Positions 44,340-52,662 of a stretch of 64,000 nucleotides of DNA are shown here, in pieces (position 1 is the stretch's first letter; each line of letters begins with the position of its first letter). The DNA lies in NCBI GenBank assembly GCA_903932145.1, contig CAIZFE010000035.1, forward strand, positions 245,964 through 309,963. The letters run 5' to 3'. Position numbers and translations under genes: made by a program. This DNA comes from an uncultured Rhodopila sp. (GTDB lineage Bacteria; Pseudomonadota; Alphaproteobacteria; Acetobacterales; Acetobacteraceae). The notes beneath the pieces were generated by a model, which ran no database searches, had not been told where the DNA came from, and was given only the letters and a program-made list of their open reading frames with translations.

Positions 44340-45509
44340 CTATACCGCCTCGCCGGCGCACCAGCCGCTCGCCCAGGCCCATTGGAAATTATAGCCACCG
44401 AGCCAGCCGGTGACATCGACGGCCTCGCCGATGACGAACAGGCCGGGGACGGCGTTCACGGCCATCGTGCGGGAGGACAGGTCGCGCGTGTCAACGCCGC
44501 CACAGGTGACCTCGGCCTTCACAAAGCCTTCGGTGCCGGAGGGGGTGATGTGCCAGCCCGATACCGCCGCCGCGATCGTCGTCAAAATACGATCAGGCAG
44601 ATCGGCGAGCCGCGCACCGTCGGTTTCGGCGGCCAGGGCGGCGGCGAGGCGGGCGGGCAGCACTTCCGACAGCACGCTGGCCAAACCAGCTTTCGGGCGG
44701 GATTTTTTGCGCTCCAGCAGGAATGCGGCGACGTCGCGTCCGGGCAGCAGATCCAGCGTAATGGGGCCTTGCCGCCAATAGGAGGAGATTTGCAGGATCG
44801 CCGGGCCGGACAGGCCGCGATGGGTGAACAGCGTGGCCTCCTGGAATTTGCGCCGGTCGATCGAGGCGATGGTGTCCAGTGCCACGCCGCTGAGCGGGCG
44901 CATCAGTTCGAGTATATCGTCGGCGAACATCAGCGGCACGAGACCGGGCCGGACCTCGGTCAGGCGCAGGCCGAACTGGCGGGCGAGTTCGTAGGCGAAA
45001 CCGGTGGCGCCCATCTTGGGGATCGACATGCCGCCGGTGGCCAGCACCAGACTGTCCGCCGAGAACGCGCCGTGATCGGTTTCGACGCGGTAGGAGTCCG
45101 CGCGCGAAACCTCGGTGATGCGGTGGTCAACGCGCACGTCCACGCCGGCGGCGGCACATTCGGCCAGCAGCATGGCGACGATTTCCTTGGCCGAACCGTC
45201 ACAGAACAACTGGCCGAGGGTCTTTTCATGAAAGGCGATGCCGTGCTTTTGCACCAGCGCGATGAAGTCGGCCGGCTTGTAGCGGCTGAGCGCCGATCGG
45301 GCGAAATGCGGATTGTCGGACAGGAAGCGCTCCGGGATGGTGCCGGTATTGGTGAAATTGCAGCGTCCACCGCCGGAGATCAGGATTTTGGCCCCAACCT
45401 GCGGCCCATGGTCCAGCAGCAGCACCCGCCGTCCTCGCCGCCCGGCGGAGATCGCACACATCAGGCCCGCGGCGCCGGCGCCCAGGATAATCACGTCGAA
45501 TTGGTTCAT
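44340..45509 (-). CDS. HI0933/YhiN-type FAD-binding oxidoreductase
   Basis: The first 30 residues hold the dinucleotide-binding motif VIILGAGAAGLMCAISAGRRG, followed by VGAKILISGGGRCNFTN, the HI0933-family signature, then LVLATGGMSIPKMGATGFAYELA and, at the C-terminus, GGVDTRDLSSRTM and GLFVIGEAVDVTGWLGGYNFQWAWASG. Start MNQFDV at 45509 is used. The physiological reaction of this widespread flavoprotein family is unsettled (often labelled aminoacetone oxidase-like). Confidence 0.85.
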   Translation of the reverse strand: MNQFDVIILGAGAAGLMCAISAGRRGRRVLLLDHGPQVGAKILISGGGRCNFTNTGTIPERFLSDNPHFARSALSRYKPADFIALVQKHGIAFHEKTLGQLFCDGSAKEIVAMLLAECAAAGVDVRVDHRITEVSRADSYRVETDHGAFSADSLVLATGGMSIPKMGATGFAYELARQFGLRLTEVRPGLVPLMFADDILELMRPLSGVALDTIASIDRRKFQEATLFTHRGLSGPAILQISSYWRQGPITLDLLPGRDVAAFLLERKKSRPKAGLASVLSEVLPARLAAALAAETDGARLADLPDRILTTIAAAVSGWHITPSGTEGFVKAEVTCGGVDTRDLSSRTMAVNAVPGLFVIGEAVDVTGWLGGYNFQWAWASGWCAGEAV

Positions 45510-45599
45510 CCGGGGCGTATAGCAGTCACGCTTGTGAAACGCACATGACGCCAAAAGATGATTAGTCATCTGATATGACCGCATCCGCAGGGTTCATCC

Positions 45600-45872
45600 A
45601 TGGGCGCCACCCGGACCATCAGTGCCACTGAGTTCAAGGCCCAGTGCCTGGATATTCTCGACCGGCTGGACAACGGAGAGTTCGAACAGGTCACTATCAC
45701 CAAGCAAGGTCGCACCGTGGCGGTTCTGTTACCGCTGCAACCAAACGCAAAAGCCGTGACCGATCTCTATGGCTGCATGCGCGGTTCCGTCATTATCGCG
45801 GACGATTGCGACCTGACAGCACCGGTGTTTGACGAACCATTCGACGCCGCGGAGGGCGTACTGCACCGGTGA
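45600..45872 (+). CDS. Phd/YefM-family antitoxin
   Basis: A 90-aa protein with the Phd opening TISATEFKAQCLDILDRLDNGEFEQVTITKQGRTVAVLLP, the DNA-binding N-terminal fold of prevent-host-death antitoxins, and a variable acidic C-terminal tail that would bind the toxin. Its TGA overlaps the GTG start of the adjoining PIN toxin gene (GTGA). The toxin partner is interrupted by a stop codon, so the antitoxin may be an orphan repressor. Confidence 0.82.
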   Translation: MGATRTISATEFKAQCLDILDRLDNGEFEQVTITKQGRTVAVLLPLQPNAKAVTDLYGCMRGSVIIADDCDLTAPVFDEPFDAAEGVLHR

Positions 45873-46312
45873 CCCTAGGCGTTTCGCCGCCAGCCATCCT
45901 GCTGGATACCTGCGCGGCGATATTGATGGCAAACGCCGAACCGCTGCCAGTTGGGGTCATCGAGACGATCCGGCAAGCCGGTCAAACCGGTCGCGTCTAT
46001 GTTTCCACCGCATCGGCATGGGAAATCGGAATGCTGTCTCGGCCGAAGTCGGTCAGAAGGTCCGGCCCCCAATTCCTGCCCGATCCAAAATCGTAGTTCG
46101 CCAGGTTGATGGGGATGCCCGGAATGGAGGAAGCGACAATCACCTCTGCCATTGCCATCGACGCCTCGTATCTTCCGGGCGATTTTCATTCCGACCCGAT
46201 GGACCGGCTGATCGTCGCAACCGCCCGCCATCTGGGCATCCCTATTGTCACCGGTGACCGCAAAATCCTTGCCTACGCCGAGATCGGTCATGTTCGGGCG
46301 ATTGCGTGCTGA
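45869..46312 (+). pseudogene. VapC-like PIN toxin interrupted by an in-frame TAG
   Basis: The frame from 45869 begins with ILLDTCAAILMAN (first PIN Asp) and VYVSTASAWEIGML (Glu), then stops at TAG 46094-46096. Reading on in the same frame gives FARLMGMPGMEEA...DFHSDPMDRLIVATARHLGIPIVTGDRKILAYAEI, with the last two PIN aspartates. A TGG-to-TAG change (the family usually has Trp in K-x-W-F) would explain this. The ribonuclease is therefore probably inactive unless the stop is read through. Confidence 0.75.
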
Positions 46313-46402
46313 CCACCACCCGGCGGTTGCTGAAAATCCGAGATGAGAATTGCGGTGTCCCCTTGCGTGCCGGAAACCATTGGGTAACCACTTCGCCCCA
46401 AT

Positions 46403-47221
46403 ATGAACGGAAGTGCCGTGACCGATTTCTCCCTTGCCCACCTGACCGCCCTGTCGCTGCCGCCGCCGGAACTGATCCGGGTCGCGGCGCGAACCGGCTA
46501 CCGCACCGTCGGGTTGCGGCTGATCCAGGTGACTCCGCAAACCCCCGGTTATCCGCTGATGACCGACAAACCGATGCTGCGGGAAACGCGCGCGGCCATG
46601 GCCGACACCGGCGTTGGCGTGTTCGACATCGAGTTCGTCAAGATCGAGCCGACGACCGATATCGCCGCGCTGGAGCCGTTCTTCGCGGTCGGTGCCGAAC
46701 TTGGGGCGCGATACGTCGTTGCCTCGCCTTATGATCCCGACCTCAGCCGGCTGACCGACCGCTTGGCCGAGATGTGCGATCTTGGCGCACGCTATGGGAT
46801 CGGCACGGTGCTGGAATTCTTCCCCTGGACCAACGTCGCCAGCCTTCCGCACGCGGCGGAGATCATCGAGGCCACGGGCCGCGCCAACGCCGGCATCCTG
46901 GTGGACACGCTACACTTCGACCGCTGCAGTGGCACGCTGGAGCAGATCGACCGAGTCCCAGCCTCCCGCCTGCCGTTCGTGCATGTGTGCGACGTTCCGG
47001 CCGAACGCCCAACCACGCTGGAGGGCCTGCTGCACCACGCCCGCGCCGAACGTTTGCCGCCCGGCAAAGGCGGCATCGACATCTTGGGTGTGTTGAAGCA
47101 CATGCCGCCCGGAATTCCGGTCGCGTTGGAAGTGCCGATGGAAGCGTTGACCCGCGAGATCGGACCCGAAGCCGTCGTGCTGCGTGTGCGCGAGGCCGCC
47201 ACGCGCCTGCTGGACGGCTGA
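46403..47221 (+). CDS. Xylose-isomerase-like TIM-barrel protein (sugar phosphate isomerase/epimerase family)
   Basis: 272 aa with the AP-endonuclease-2/xylose-isomerase fold: VGLRLI, VFDIEFVKIEP, ELGARYVVASPYDPDLSRL, GTVLEFFPWTNVASL (metal Glu), ANAGILVDTLHFDRCSG (metal Asp/His), FVHVCDVP and IPVALEVPME (last Glu). These residues form the usual divalent-metal site. The ATG at 46403 is used, although a GTG at 46418 has GGAAG at good distance. Substrate unknown. Confidence 0.72.
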   Translation: MNGSAVTDFSLAHLTALSLPPPELIRVAARTGYRTVGLRLIQVTPQTPGYPLMTDKPMLRETRAAMADTGVGVFDIEFVKIEPTTDIAALEPFFAVGAELGARYVVASPYDPDLSRLTDRLAEMCDLGARYGIGTVLEFFPWTNVASLPHAAEIIEATGRANAGILVDTLHFDRCSGTLEQIDRVPASRLPFVHVCDVPAERPTTLEGLLHHARAERLPPGKGGIDILGVLKHMPPGIPVALEVPMEALTREIGPEAVVLRVREAATRLLDG

Positions 47222-47387
47222 GGCCAAGCCTTGTCCTGTCGATCGATGATGAACAGTGTTCGCCGTTGACCGTGCGTTATTCAGAAAGGCCGTTCCAGAG
47301 AATAGGACCCATTCGACATTCGTCATAGTCATTTGCCATTGTACGGAAAGGCGCGATGATAGCGTTGACAGTCAACAGGACACCGAC

Positions 47388-48104
47388 ATGAGAATGGATT
47401 TTGGCGGTTCGTTAGCCTGGCTCTTTGGTTTGTCCTTATCGCCACCGGCCACTTTCACCGACCGATCGTCGTGTTCTCGTGATACTCAGCTCAGAATGAG
47501 CCCAAGGACAGTGCCCCGGGGGCGAGGTATCAGAACGAGCGTTGCCGGATTATTGCTGACCGTCGGAGTGATTCCGATGGTCATGGCAGACGATGTTACA
47601 GACCAACTGAATGGCGCCATCAAGGCATACGAGAACAAGGATTACTCCAGCGCATCCGCCGCACTGGATCTGGCAGCAACCTTGATACGCCAAATGAGCG
47701 CCGACATTTGGAAGACGATGCTTCCGGAACCGCTGGCTGGTTGGGATGCTGACGACGTCGAAACCACCTCGATAGGTGCAGCGATGTTAGGCGGAGGAAC
47801 AAGCGTGAGCCGCAAGTATCACAAGGATGACAATACTATCGAAATAACGCTGATTACGGGTTCACCCATTTTACAGCAAATCGGCGGCCTCCTGAACGGC
47901 GGTATCATGAGCAGCAGCGACATGAAGCTGGTCATCATCGATGGCCGCAAAATGACCTATACGAAGAGCGAGAACTCCTATCAAACCATGATCGCCGGCA
48001 AGACTTTGCTGAAGGTGGAGGGCAGCAAAGGAATTGGAGATCCCATGCTGCGCGCCTATGTGGGAGCGATCAAGTTTCAGCAGATCGAGAAAGGGGTGCG
48101 ATGA
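47388..48104 (+). CDS. Exported protein of unknown function
   Basis: Not recognised as a known family. Two starts are possible: ATG 47388 with AGGA upstream (238 aa), or ATG 47496, which would give a textbook signal peptide (SPRTVPRGRGIRTSVAGLLLTVGVIPMVMA). The mature part begins DDVTDQLNGAIKAYENKDYSSASAALDLAATLIRQM, helical and TPR-like, then a beta-rich half with SVSRKYHKDDNTIEITLITGSPI, MKLVIIDGRKMTY and LLKVEGSKG. It looks periplasmic. Base composition is more AT-rich than adjoining genes. Confidence 0.55.
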   Translation: MRMDFGGSLAWLFGLSLSPPATFTDRSSCSRDTQLRMSPRTVPRGRGIRTSVAGLLLTVGVIPMVMADDVTDQLNGAIKAYENKDYSSASAALDLAATLIRQMSADIWKTMLPEPLAGWDADDVETTSIGAAMLGGGTSVSRKYHKDDNTIEITLITGSPILQQIGGLLNGGIMSSSDMKLVIIDGRKMTYTKSENSYQTMIAGKTLLKVEGSKGIGDPMLRAYVGAIKFQQIEKGVR

Positions 48105-48211
48105 CGCGAGGCACGGATCGTGTTTCGTTAAATATTTCGCACCGAGGTGTCAGCGGCTCCTTGATCGCCCACGCCAAAGCCGGCTCCCTCAACGTCATTC
48201 CGCGCCCACTG

Positions 48212-49348
48212 TCACCGCGCCTCATAATGGTGAACCAGGAACGCCTGCGCCGCCGCCAGGTCCGGCTCGATCCCCAGGCCGGGCGCCTCCGTCAGCACGA
48301 ACGCCCCATCTTTCAGCGCCGGAAACGGCTGGGCGAGCAGCGTGCGCAAGGGGTTGGGATTGGTGTCCACCTCCAGCATCCCCTCGCCGCCGACCGCCGA
48401 CAGAAGATGGGCGGAGGCCATCAGTCCGACCCCGCCACTCAGCCAGTGCGGGCAGTACCGCTTACCCGCCTCGACCGCCGCTTGCCCCACCGCCAGGCAC
48501 CCCGACACGCCACCCCATTTGCCGACATCCGGCTGAATCACGCCGAACCATGCGTTCGATGCCGCCCGCAGCAGGTCGAGTCCGCGCAGGTTTTCGCCAC
48601 CCGCCAGAGGGGCCGCAAACGACGCCGCCAACGCCGCCCATTCTGCCTCGGGCCGGTCGGCGACAACCGGTTCTTCCACCCAATCCAGATCGAATTCGGT
48701 CAACCGTGGCGCCATCCGCAGCGCTTCCTCGGTTGTCCAGCCCTGGTTCACGTCCACCAGCAGGCGCTCGCCGTCCCGCAACCGGTCCTTGATCCGCCGC
48801 AGCACCGCCAGATCGGTCGCCTCGCCGAAGCCGATCTTTTGCTTGAAACGGCGATAACCCTCCTCGCGGACGCGTTCGACGGTTTCCGGTCCATCGTTTG
48901 GGTTCAACCCGCTGGCATAGACTGGTACGTCGCGCACCGCACCACCCAGCATCCGAGCCAACGGCAGTCCGGCGCGACGGGCCTTCAAATCCCACAAGGC
49001 CGTGTCGAGTCCGGCCAAAGCCGCCGCGAAAGCGCCTGCATCGCCGCTCTGCACCGCCCACACATGGACCCTCGCCGACAATTCGCGCCAGAGCACCGCC
49101 GGATCGTCCACGGTTCGGCCCAGCGCCATGGGTGCGATCGTCCGATGCATCACCAGACCGCGATAGCCCGCCCCATAGCTGGGGAAATTGCACCACACGT
49201 CGCCCCAGCCATGCGCCCCGTCGCTGTCCTCGACACGCACGATTACGCACACCCGTTCTGGTATGGAACCAAATGAGGTTACCACCGGGTGATCGATGGG
49301 GGCGCACAGGACGAACGTCTCGATGCGGGCGATGGTGAAGCTGGTCAT
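48212..49348 (-). CDS. Enolase-superfamily mandelate racemase/muconate lactonizing enzyme-like protein
   Basis: 378 aa with the MR/MLE capping-domain start (IARIETFVL...VCVIVRVEDSDGAHGWGDVW), then barrel motifs RRFKQKIGFGEATDL (catalytic KxK-type Lys), LLVDVNQGWTTEEAL (first metal Asp), DWVEEPV (Glu), LAGGENL (Glu) and the later PHWLSGGVGLMASAHLL. Start MTSFTIAR follows CGAGG. It is probably a sugar-acid dehydratase or an epimerase; the substrate cannot be told. The plus-strand ORF covering the same stretch is a shadow. Confidence 0.82.
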   Translation of the reverse strand: MTSFTIARIETFVLCAPIDHPVVTSFGSIPERVCVIVRVEDSDGAHGWGDVWCNFPSYGAGYRGLVMHRTIAPMALGRTVDDPAVLWRELSARVHVWAVQSGDAGAFAAALAGLDTALWDLKARRAGLPLARMLGGAVRDVPVYASGLNPNDGPETVERVREEGYRRFKQKIGFGEATDLAVLRRIKDRLRDGERLLVDVNQGWTTEEALRMAPRLTEFDLDWVEEPVVADRPEAEWAALAASFAAPLAGGENLRGLDLLRAASNAWFGVIQPDVGKWGGVSGCLAVGQAAVEAGKRYCPHWLSGGVGLMASAHLLSAVGGEGMLEVDTNPNPLRTLLAQPFPALKDGAFVLTEAPGLGIEPDLAAAQAFLVHHYEAR

Positions 49349-49504
49349 GCTGGCCTCGTTTCTGAAATCGCGTTGCTTCTGCCCCAAGCGGTGCACGACG
49401 CCCAGCCCCGCCGTTCGGCCCCGCCGGTTGTCAGCCTTGCCCCCGGCGGTTCCAGGGTCTAGAAGCCCGCACCATTTAAAATTCTACCCGAACGGACCAA
49501 CCTA

Positions 49505-50071
49505 ATGAAGCAACAGGCGAACCTCATTCGCGCCGGCCAGGTGATCGAGCATGACGGCAACCGGTGGACGGTGCTGAAGCAGCAGATCATCTCCCCAGGC
49601 AAAGGCGGCGCCTTTATCCAGGTCGAGATGCGGAATCTGAAAACCGGCAACAAAACCAACGAACGCTGGCGCACCGCGGACACCGTCGAACGCCTGACGA
49701 CCGAGGAAAAGGAATACAAGTACTCCTACACCGACGGTTCGAATCTGGTGCTGATGGATCAGGAAACCTACGAGGAAGTGCACGTTCCGGCCGACCTGAT
49801 GGGCGCCGCGGCGCCGTTCCTGCAGGACGACATGACCCTGACGGTCGATCTGGTCGAAGGCGACCCGGTGATGATCCACCTGCCGAGCTCGGTCGTTCTG
49901 GAAGTCGTCGAGGCCGATCCGGTTGTTAAAGGCCAGACCGCATCGTCGTCGTATAAGCCGGCGAAGCTGTCGAACGGCGTGAAGGTCAACGTACCGCCGT
50001 TCATCGAGGCCGGCGAACGTATCGTCGTGCGCACCGATGATTCGACCTATGTGGAGCGCGCGAAAGGCTAA
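49505..50071 (+). CDS. efp: Elongation factor P
   Basis: EF-P relieves ribosome stalling at polyproline. The 188-aa protein has the KOW-like N-terminal domain with the tip loop ISPGKGGAFIQVEMRNL (modifiable Lys), then NERWRTADTVERL and the OB domains with YEEVHVPADLMG and VVKGQTASSSYKPAKLSNGVKVNVPPFIEAGERIVVRTDDSTYVER, the standard end. Its TAA overlaps the ATG of the next gene (TAATG). Confidence 0.97.
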   Translation: MKQQANLIRAGQVIEHDGNRWTVLKQQIISPGKGGAFIQVEMRNLKTGNKTNERWRTADTVERLTTEEKEYKYSYTDGSNLVLMDQETYEEVHVPADLMGAAAPFLQDDMTLTVDLVEGDPVMIHLPSSVVLEVVEADPVVKGQTASSSYKPAKLSNGVKVNVPPFIEAGERIVVRTDDSTYVERAKG

Positions 50072-50901
50072 TGGCGTTCCGTCTCTCCCCCCATCTGACT
50101 GTCATGGCCAACGCCGCCCAAAAGGCGTCAAAGCGGCTGCTGCGCGATTTCTCCGAAGTCGAGCAATTACAGGTCAGCATCAAAGGTCCGTCCGACTTCG
50201 TGTCCGCCGCCGATCTGCGCGCGGAACAGACGATCAAAGAGGAACTGACCAAGGCGCGTCCCGGCTATTCGTTCCTGATGGAGGAGTCCGGCGCGTCCGG
50301 GTCCGACAACTGGACGTGGCGCTGGATCGTGGACCCGTTGGATGGGACGACGAACTTTCTGCACGGCATGCCGCACTGGTGCATCAGCATCGGTCTGGAG
50401 CGGCGCCTGCAGGACGGGACGACCGAGATGTCGGCGGGCGTGATCTACGCGCCCGCGGTGGACGAGATGTTCTGGGCCGAAAAAGGCACCGGCGCGTTCA
50501 TGAATGAGCGCCGCCTGCGGGTGTCGGCGCGTCGGGAAATGTCCGAGGCGGTGTTCGCGACAGGCATTCCGTTCGGGGCGGTGGCGCCGTCGAAGCGGCA
50601 GGCGTTCAGCCGGACATTGGGGGCGTTGATGCCTCAGGTGGCCGGGATCCGCCGGTTCGGGGCGGCTGCGCTGGATCTGGCATGGGTGGCGCACGGGCGA
50701 TTCGACGGATACTGGGAACTCGGGATCAAGCCGTGGGATGTCGCGGCGGGATTGTTGCTGGTGCGGGAAGCGGGTGGTTACTCGACCGACGTTGGCGATG
50801 GGGATTCTCTGGAGACCGGGAATATCGTGGCGGGGAACCCGCATCTGCATGCGAAATTGCGGCAGTATGTGGCTGAGGGGATGACGCCGGCGGCGCGGTA
50901 G
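50071..50901 (+). CDS. suhB: Inositol monophosphatase family protein
   Basis: 276 aa with the lithium-sensitive phosphatase motifs: the acidic MEESGASGSDNWTWRWIVDPLDGTTNFLHG (Glu and D-P-(L/I)-D-G-T), and C-terminal AALDLAWVAHGRFDGYWELGIKPWDVAAGLLLVREAGG. These bind Mg ions for hydrolysis of inositol-1-phosphate and similar substrates; SuhB also has an rRNA-processing role in other bacteria. Coupled to efp by a TAATG overlap, a conserved alphaproteobacterial arrangement to my knowledge. Confidence 0.92.
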   Translation: MAFRLSPHLTVMANAAQKASKRLLRDFSEVEQLQVSIKGPSDFVSAADLRAEQTIKEELTKARPGYSFLMEESGASGSDNWTWRWIVDPLDGTTNFLHGMPHWCISIGLERRLQDGTTEMSAGVIYAPAVDEMFWAEKGTGAFMNERRLRVSARREMSEAVFATGIPFGAVAPSKRQAFSRTLGALMPQVAGIRRFGAAALDLAWVAHGRFDGYWELGIKPWDVAAGLLLVREAGGYSTDVGDGDSLETGNIVAGNPHLHAKLRQYVAEGMTPAAR

Positions 50902-50916
50902 GGCGCGGCCGTTACG

Positions 50917-51485
50917 ATGCATATCAAGGAAGCTGTGACGGCCTTCGGAACATCGGCGGTTGTCGAGTTCCGTAAATGGGCGGCCATCAGGGATGAAACC
51001 TCCATTCCTGAACCCTGCCTGAGCTTACATATTGCGTCCCATATGATCACTGAATGCCAATGGGACGCTCGGGTCGAGGTTCCCTACACAAGAATGCTCA
51101 GCGAGCTTGGCGCCCATGGAAGCGACATCGTTCCAAAATTTGGGGCCAACGAGCCGACATAGCGATCTACGAAGCGGGAAAGCCATCCGCACTCATCGAG
51201 ATCAAGATCATTGACGAGGCTCGCAAGCCCGATGGCGTTGTGCAGGACTGGCGCAAGATCACGCTTCTCCAGCAGACTTTGATCACAAGGAACTTGCCGA
51301 ATCTTCCTGGCCACGTCGGGGCGTTAGTTTGTGATATCAGCGGAAGACCTTTCGAAAAATCCATTGAAACGCTTTGTAAAACCCTCGAGATTGACCCCTT
51401 GAATGTAAAATTCGGTGATAGAACCGACTCTTTGTCACGTAAGTGGTTTTGGTCGTTTATCTGCGCGGATTTATCGAAATACTAG
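50917..51485 (+). pseudogene. Frameshifted PD-(D/E)XK nuclease-like gene
   Basis: Two overlapping frames make one protein. From 50917: HIKEAVTAFGTSAVVEFRKWAAIRDE ... ITECQWDARVEVPYTRMLSELG. Then, shifted by -1 near 51130-51150, RADIAIYEAGKPSALIEIKIIDEARKPDG...WRKITLLQQTL...HVGALVCDISG. The D-(x)n-E-x-K in RADIAIYE...ALIEIKI is the signature of PD-(D/E)XK nucleases. Either a mutation, a base error near an AAAATTTGGGG run, or a programmed -1 shift. Base composition is AT-richer than around it. Confidence 0.55.
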
Positions 51486-51550
51486 ATTCGTAACTTGATA
51501 AACATACTTAGGGACCCACGATCGATCTTGGGGCAATCGTGGGAGGGCTA

Positions 51551-52366
51551 TCAGGACGGTCGTACATATCGGTCCAACATCGCCGATCCAATCTGCGACG
51601 AAGACGGCCAGTGCCCCCGCCGAACCCCAGCATGGGTTGCGTAATCGTCCAGCCGCCCGGGATCAGGCTGAACGACCTTTCCGTCCTTCAAAAACAGCAG
51701 CCCGATCTTATCAGACGGCATTTTCGAAATGAATTCCTCCGCCTCATCCAGTGCGCTCTGAAGTGCGATCATCACCGCAACCGGATCAACCGGGGGATCG
51801 CTCGCCACACGCTCAAAATCGCTCGCCGTATAGCGCCGAAGACGGCGGATTTCGTTGATCAGACCTTCGGGCGTAAATCCCAGTGCCTTCTCGACCGCCG
51901 CGCAGACAACCGTCCCAACGGGCAGAATGTCGCGATGAATCATGATCAGATCGACGATATCGCGCGGCTCCCGCCTCCCCGCCGCCGCCATGGCCTTATT
52001 CGTCGCGAGATCGACCGGATGCAGAACGTAGCCGAAGACATCATCCCGCTGCGTGGGAAAGAAACGAAAATCGCTGTCCACCACCCATTCCAGCCGAGTG
52101 CTCTCGCCGTCGCGCGAAACGATCGCCTGATAGAAGGTAGGTTCACGCCGTTGCCATGCCGCGTTAAGCCCGGCAGCCCTGAGAACGCCTGCATCTTCTT
52201 CAGCAGCCCGCGCCACCCTGTCTTCCCGGTCACGGAATATATCGATATCCGCCGACGACCGAGGCCCGCCGCGCGTCAAATAAGCACTTCCCGCCACAGA
52301 ACTCTCGGGATCGCGATGTGACGCGAGCAGACGCAGAATGTCCAATTGCAGCTTACTCAGCAGCAC
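51551..52366 (-). CDS. AbiEii-like nucleotidyltransferase toxin
   Basis: The protein starts at a GTG (52366) that overlaps the end of a small upstream frame. SVAGSAYLTRGGPRSSADIDIFRDRED fits the nucleotidyltransferase core of AbiEii/DUF1814 proteins (G-G-x-A...RxSxDxDxF), which NTP-modify tRNA as toxin components of bacteriophage abortive-infection systems. The middle VLHPVDLATNKAMAAAGRREPRDIVDLIMIHRD supplies the conserved lysine and R-x-x-D segment. Length 271 aa fits. The expected antitoxin partner appears broken (52353-52536). Confidence 0.7.
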   Translation of the reverse strand: MLLSKLQLDILRLLASHRDPESSVAGSAYLTRGGPRSSADIDIFRDREDRVARAAEEDAGVLRAAGLNAAWQRREPTFYQAIVSRDGESTRLEWVVDSDFRFFPTQRDDVFGYVLHPVDLATNKAMAAAGRREPRDIVDLIMIHRDILPVGTVVCAAVEKALGFTPEGLINEIRRLRRYTASDFERVASDPPVDPVAVMIALQSALDEAEEFISKMPSDKIGLLFLKDGKVVQPDPGRLDDYATHAGVRRGHWPSSSQIGSAMLDRYVRPS

Positions 52367-52536
52367 GGCACAGGCATTCGATCTTTGCCGCCAACCGCCG
52401 CGCATCCATATTGCCTTCGACACGCAGGCTACGGATGTTCGACCTGACGCATGCTCCAAAGCGCGATCGGCCCAAACTCGGCGAAAGCTTGCCGATAGAG
52501 CCGAGCAATCTCGTCGAGGCGTTCCTGCTTATCCAT
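52353..52536 (-). pseudogene. Disrupted small partner gene upstream of the AbiEii-like toxin
   Basis: One frame reads MDKQERLDEIARLYRQAFAE then FGPIALWSMRQVEHP and stops. In another frame the sequence continues SLRVEGNMDARRLAAKIECLCRAAE, ending where the toxin GTG starts. Together they look like one small helical protein (E-x-x-R-L-Y...LRxEGNMDARRLAxxIE) that has lost about 30 bases and its frame. Such a protein usually precedes and partners AbiEii-like toxins in this arrangement (my recollection, not checked). Confidence 0.5.
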
Positions 52537-52662
52537 GCTTTGTTCTGGTATTACAGCATGGCGCTGATCAAGATAAAGGCTGATCAGCGGGACGATGTGC
52601 CGGCGCCCCGAAGGCACGGATCCGTGCCGTCCCGGTCGCGCCGGCCGCCGTAAGACGCGGGT

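Noticed and set aside
48101..49276. 391-aa plus-strand ORF
   Set aside because: It is a shadow of the mandelate racemase-like gene on the other strand, which has all family motifs.
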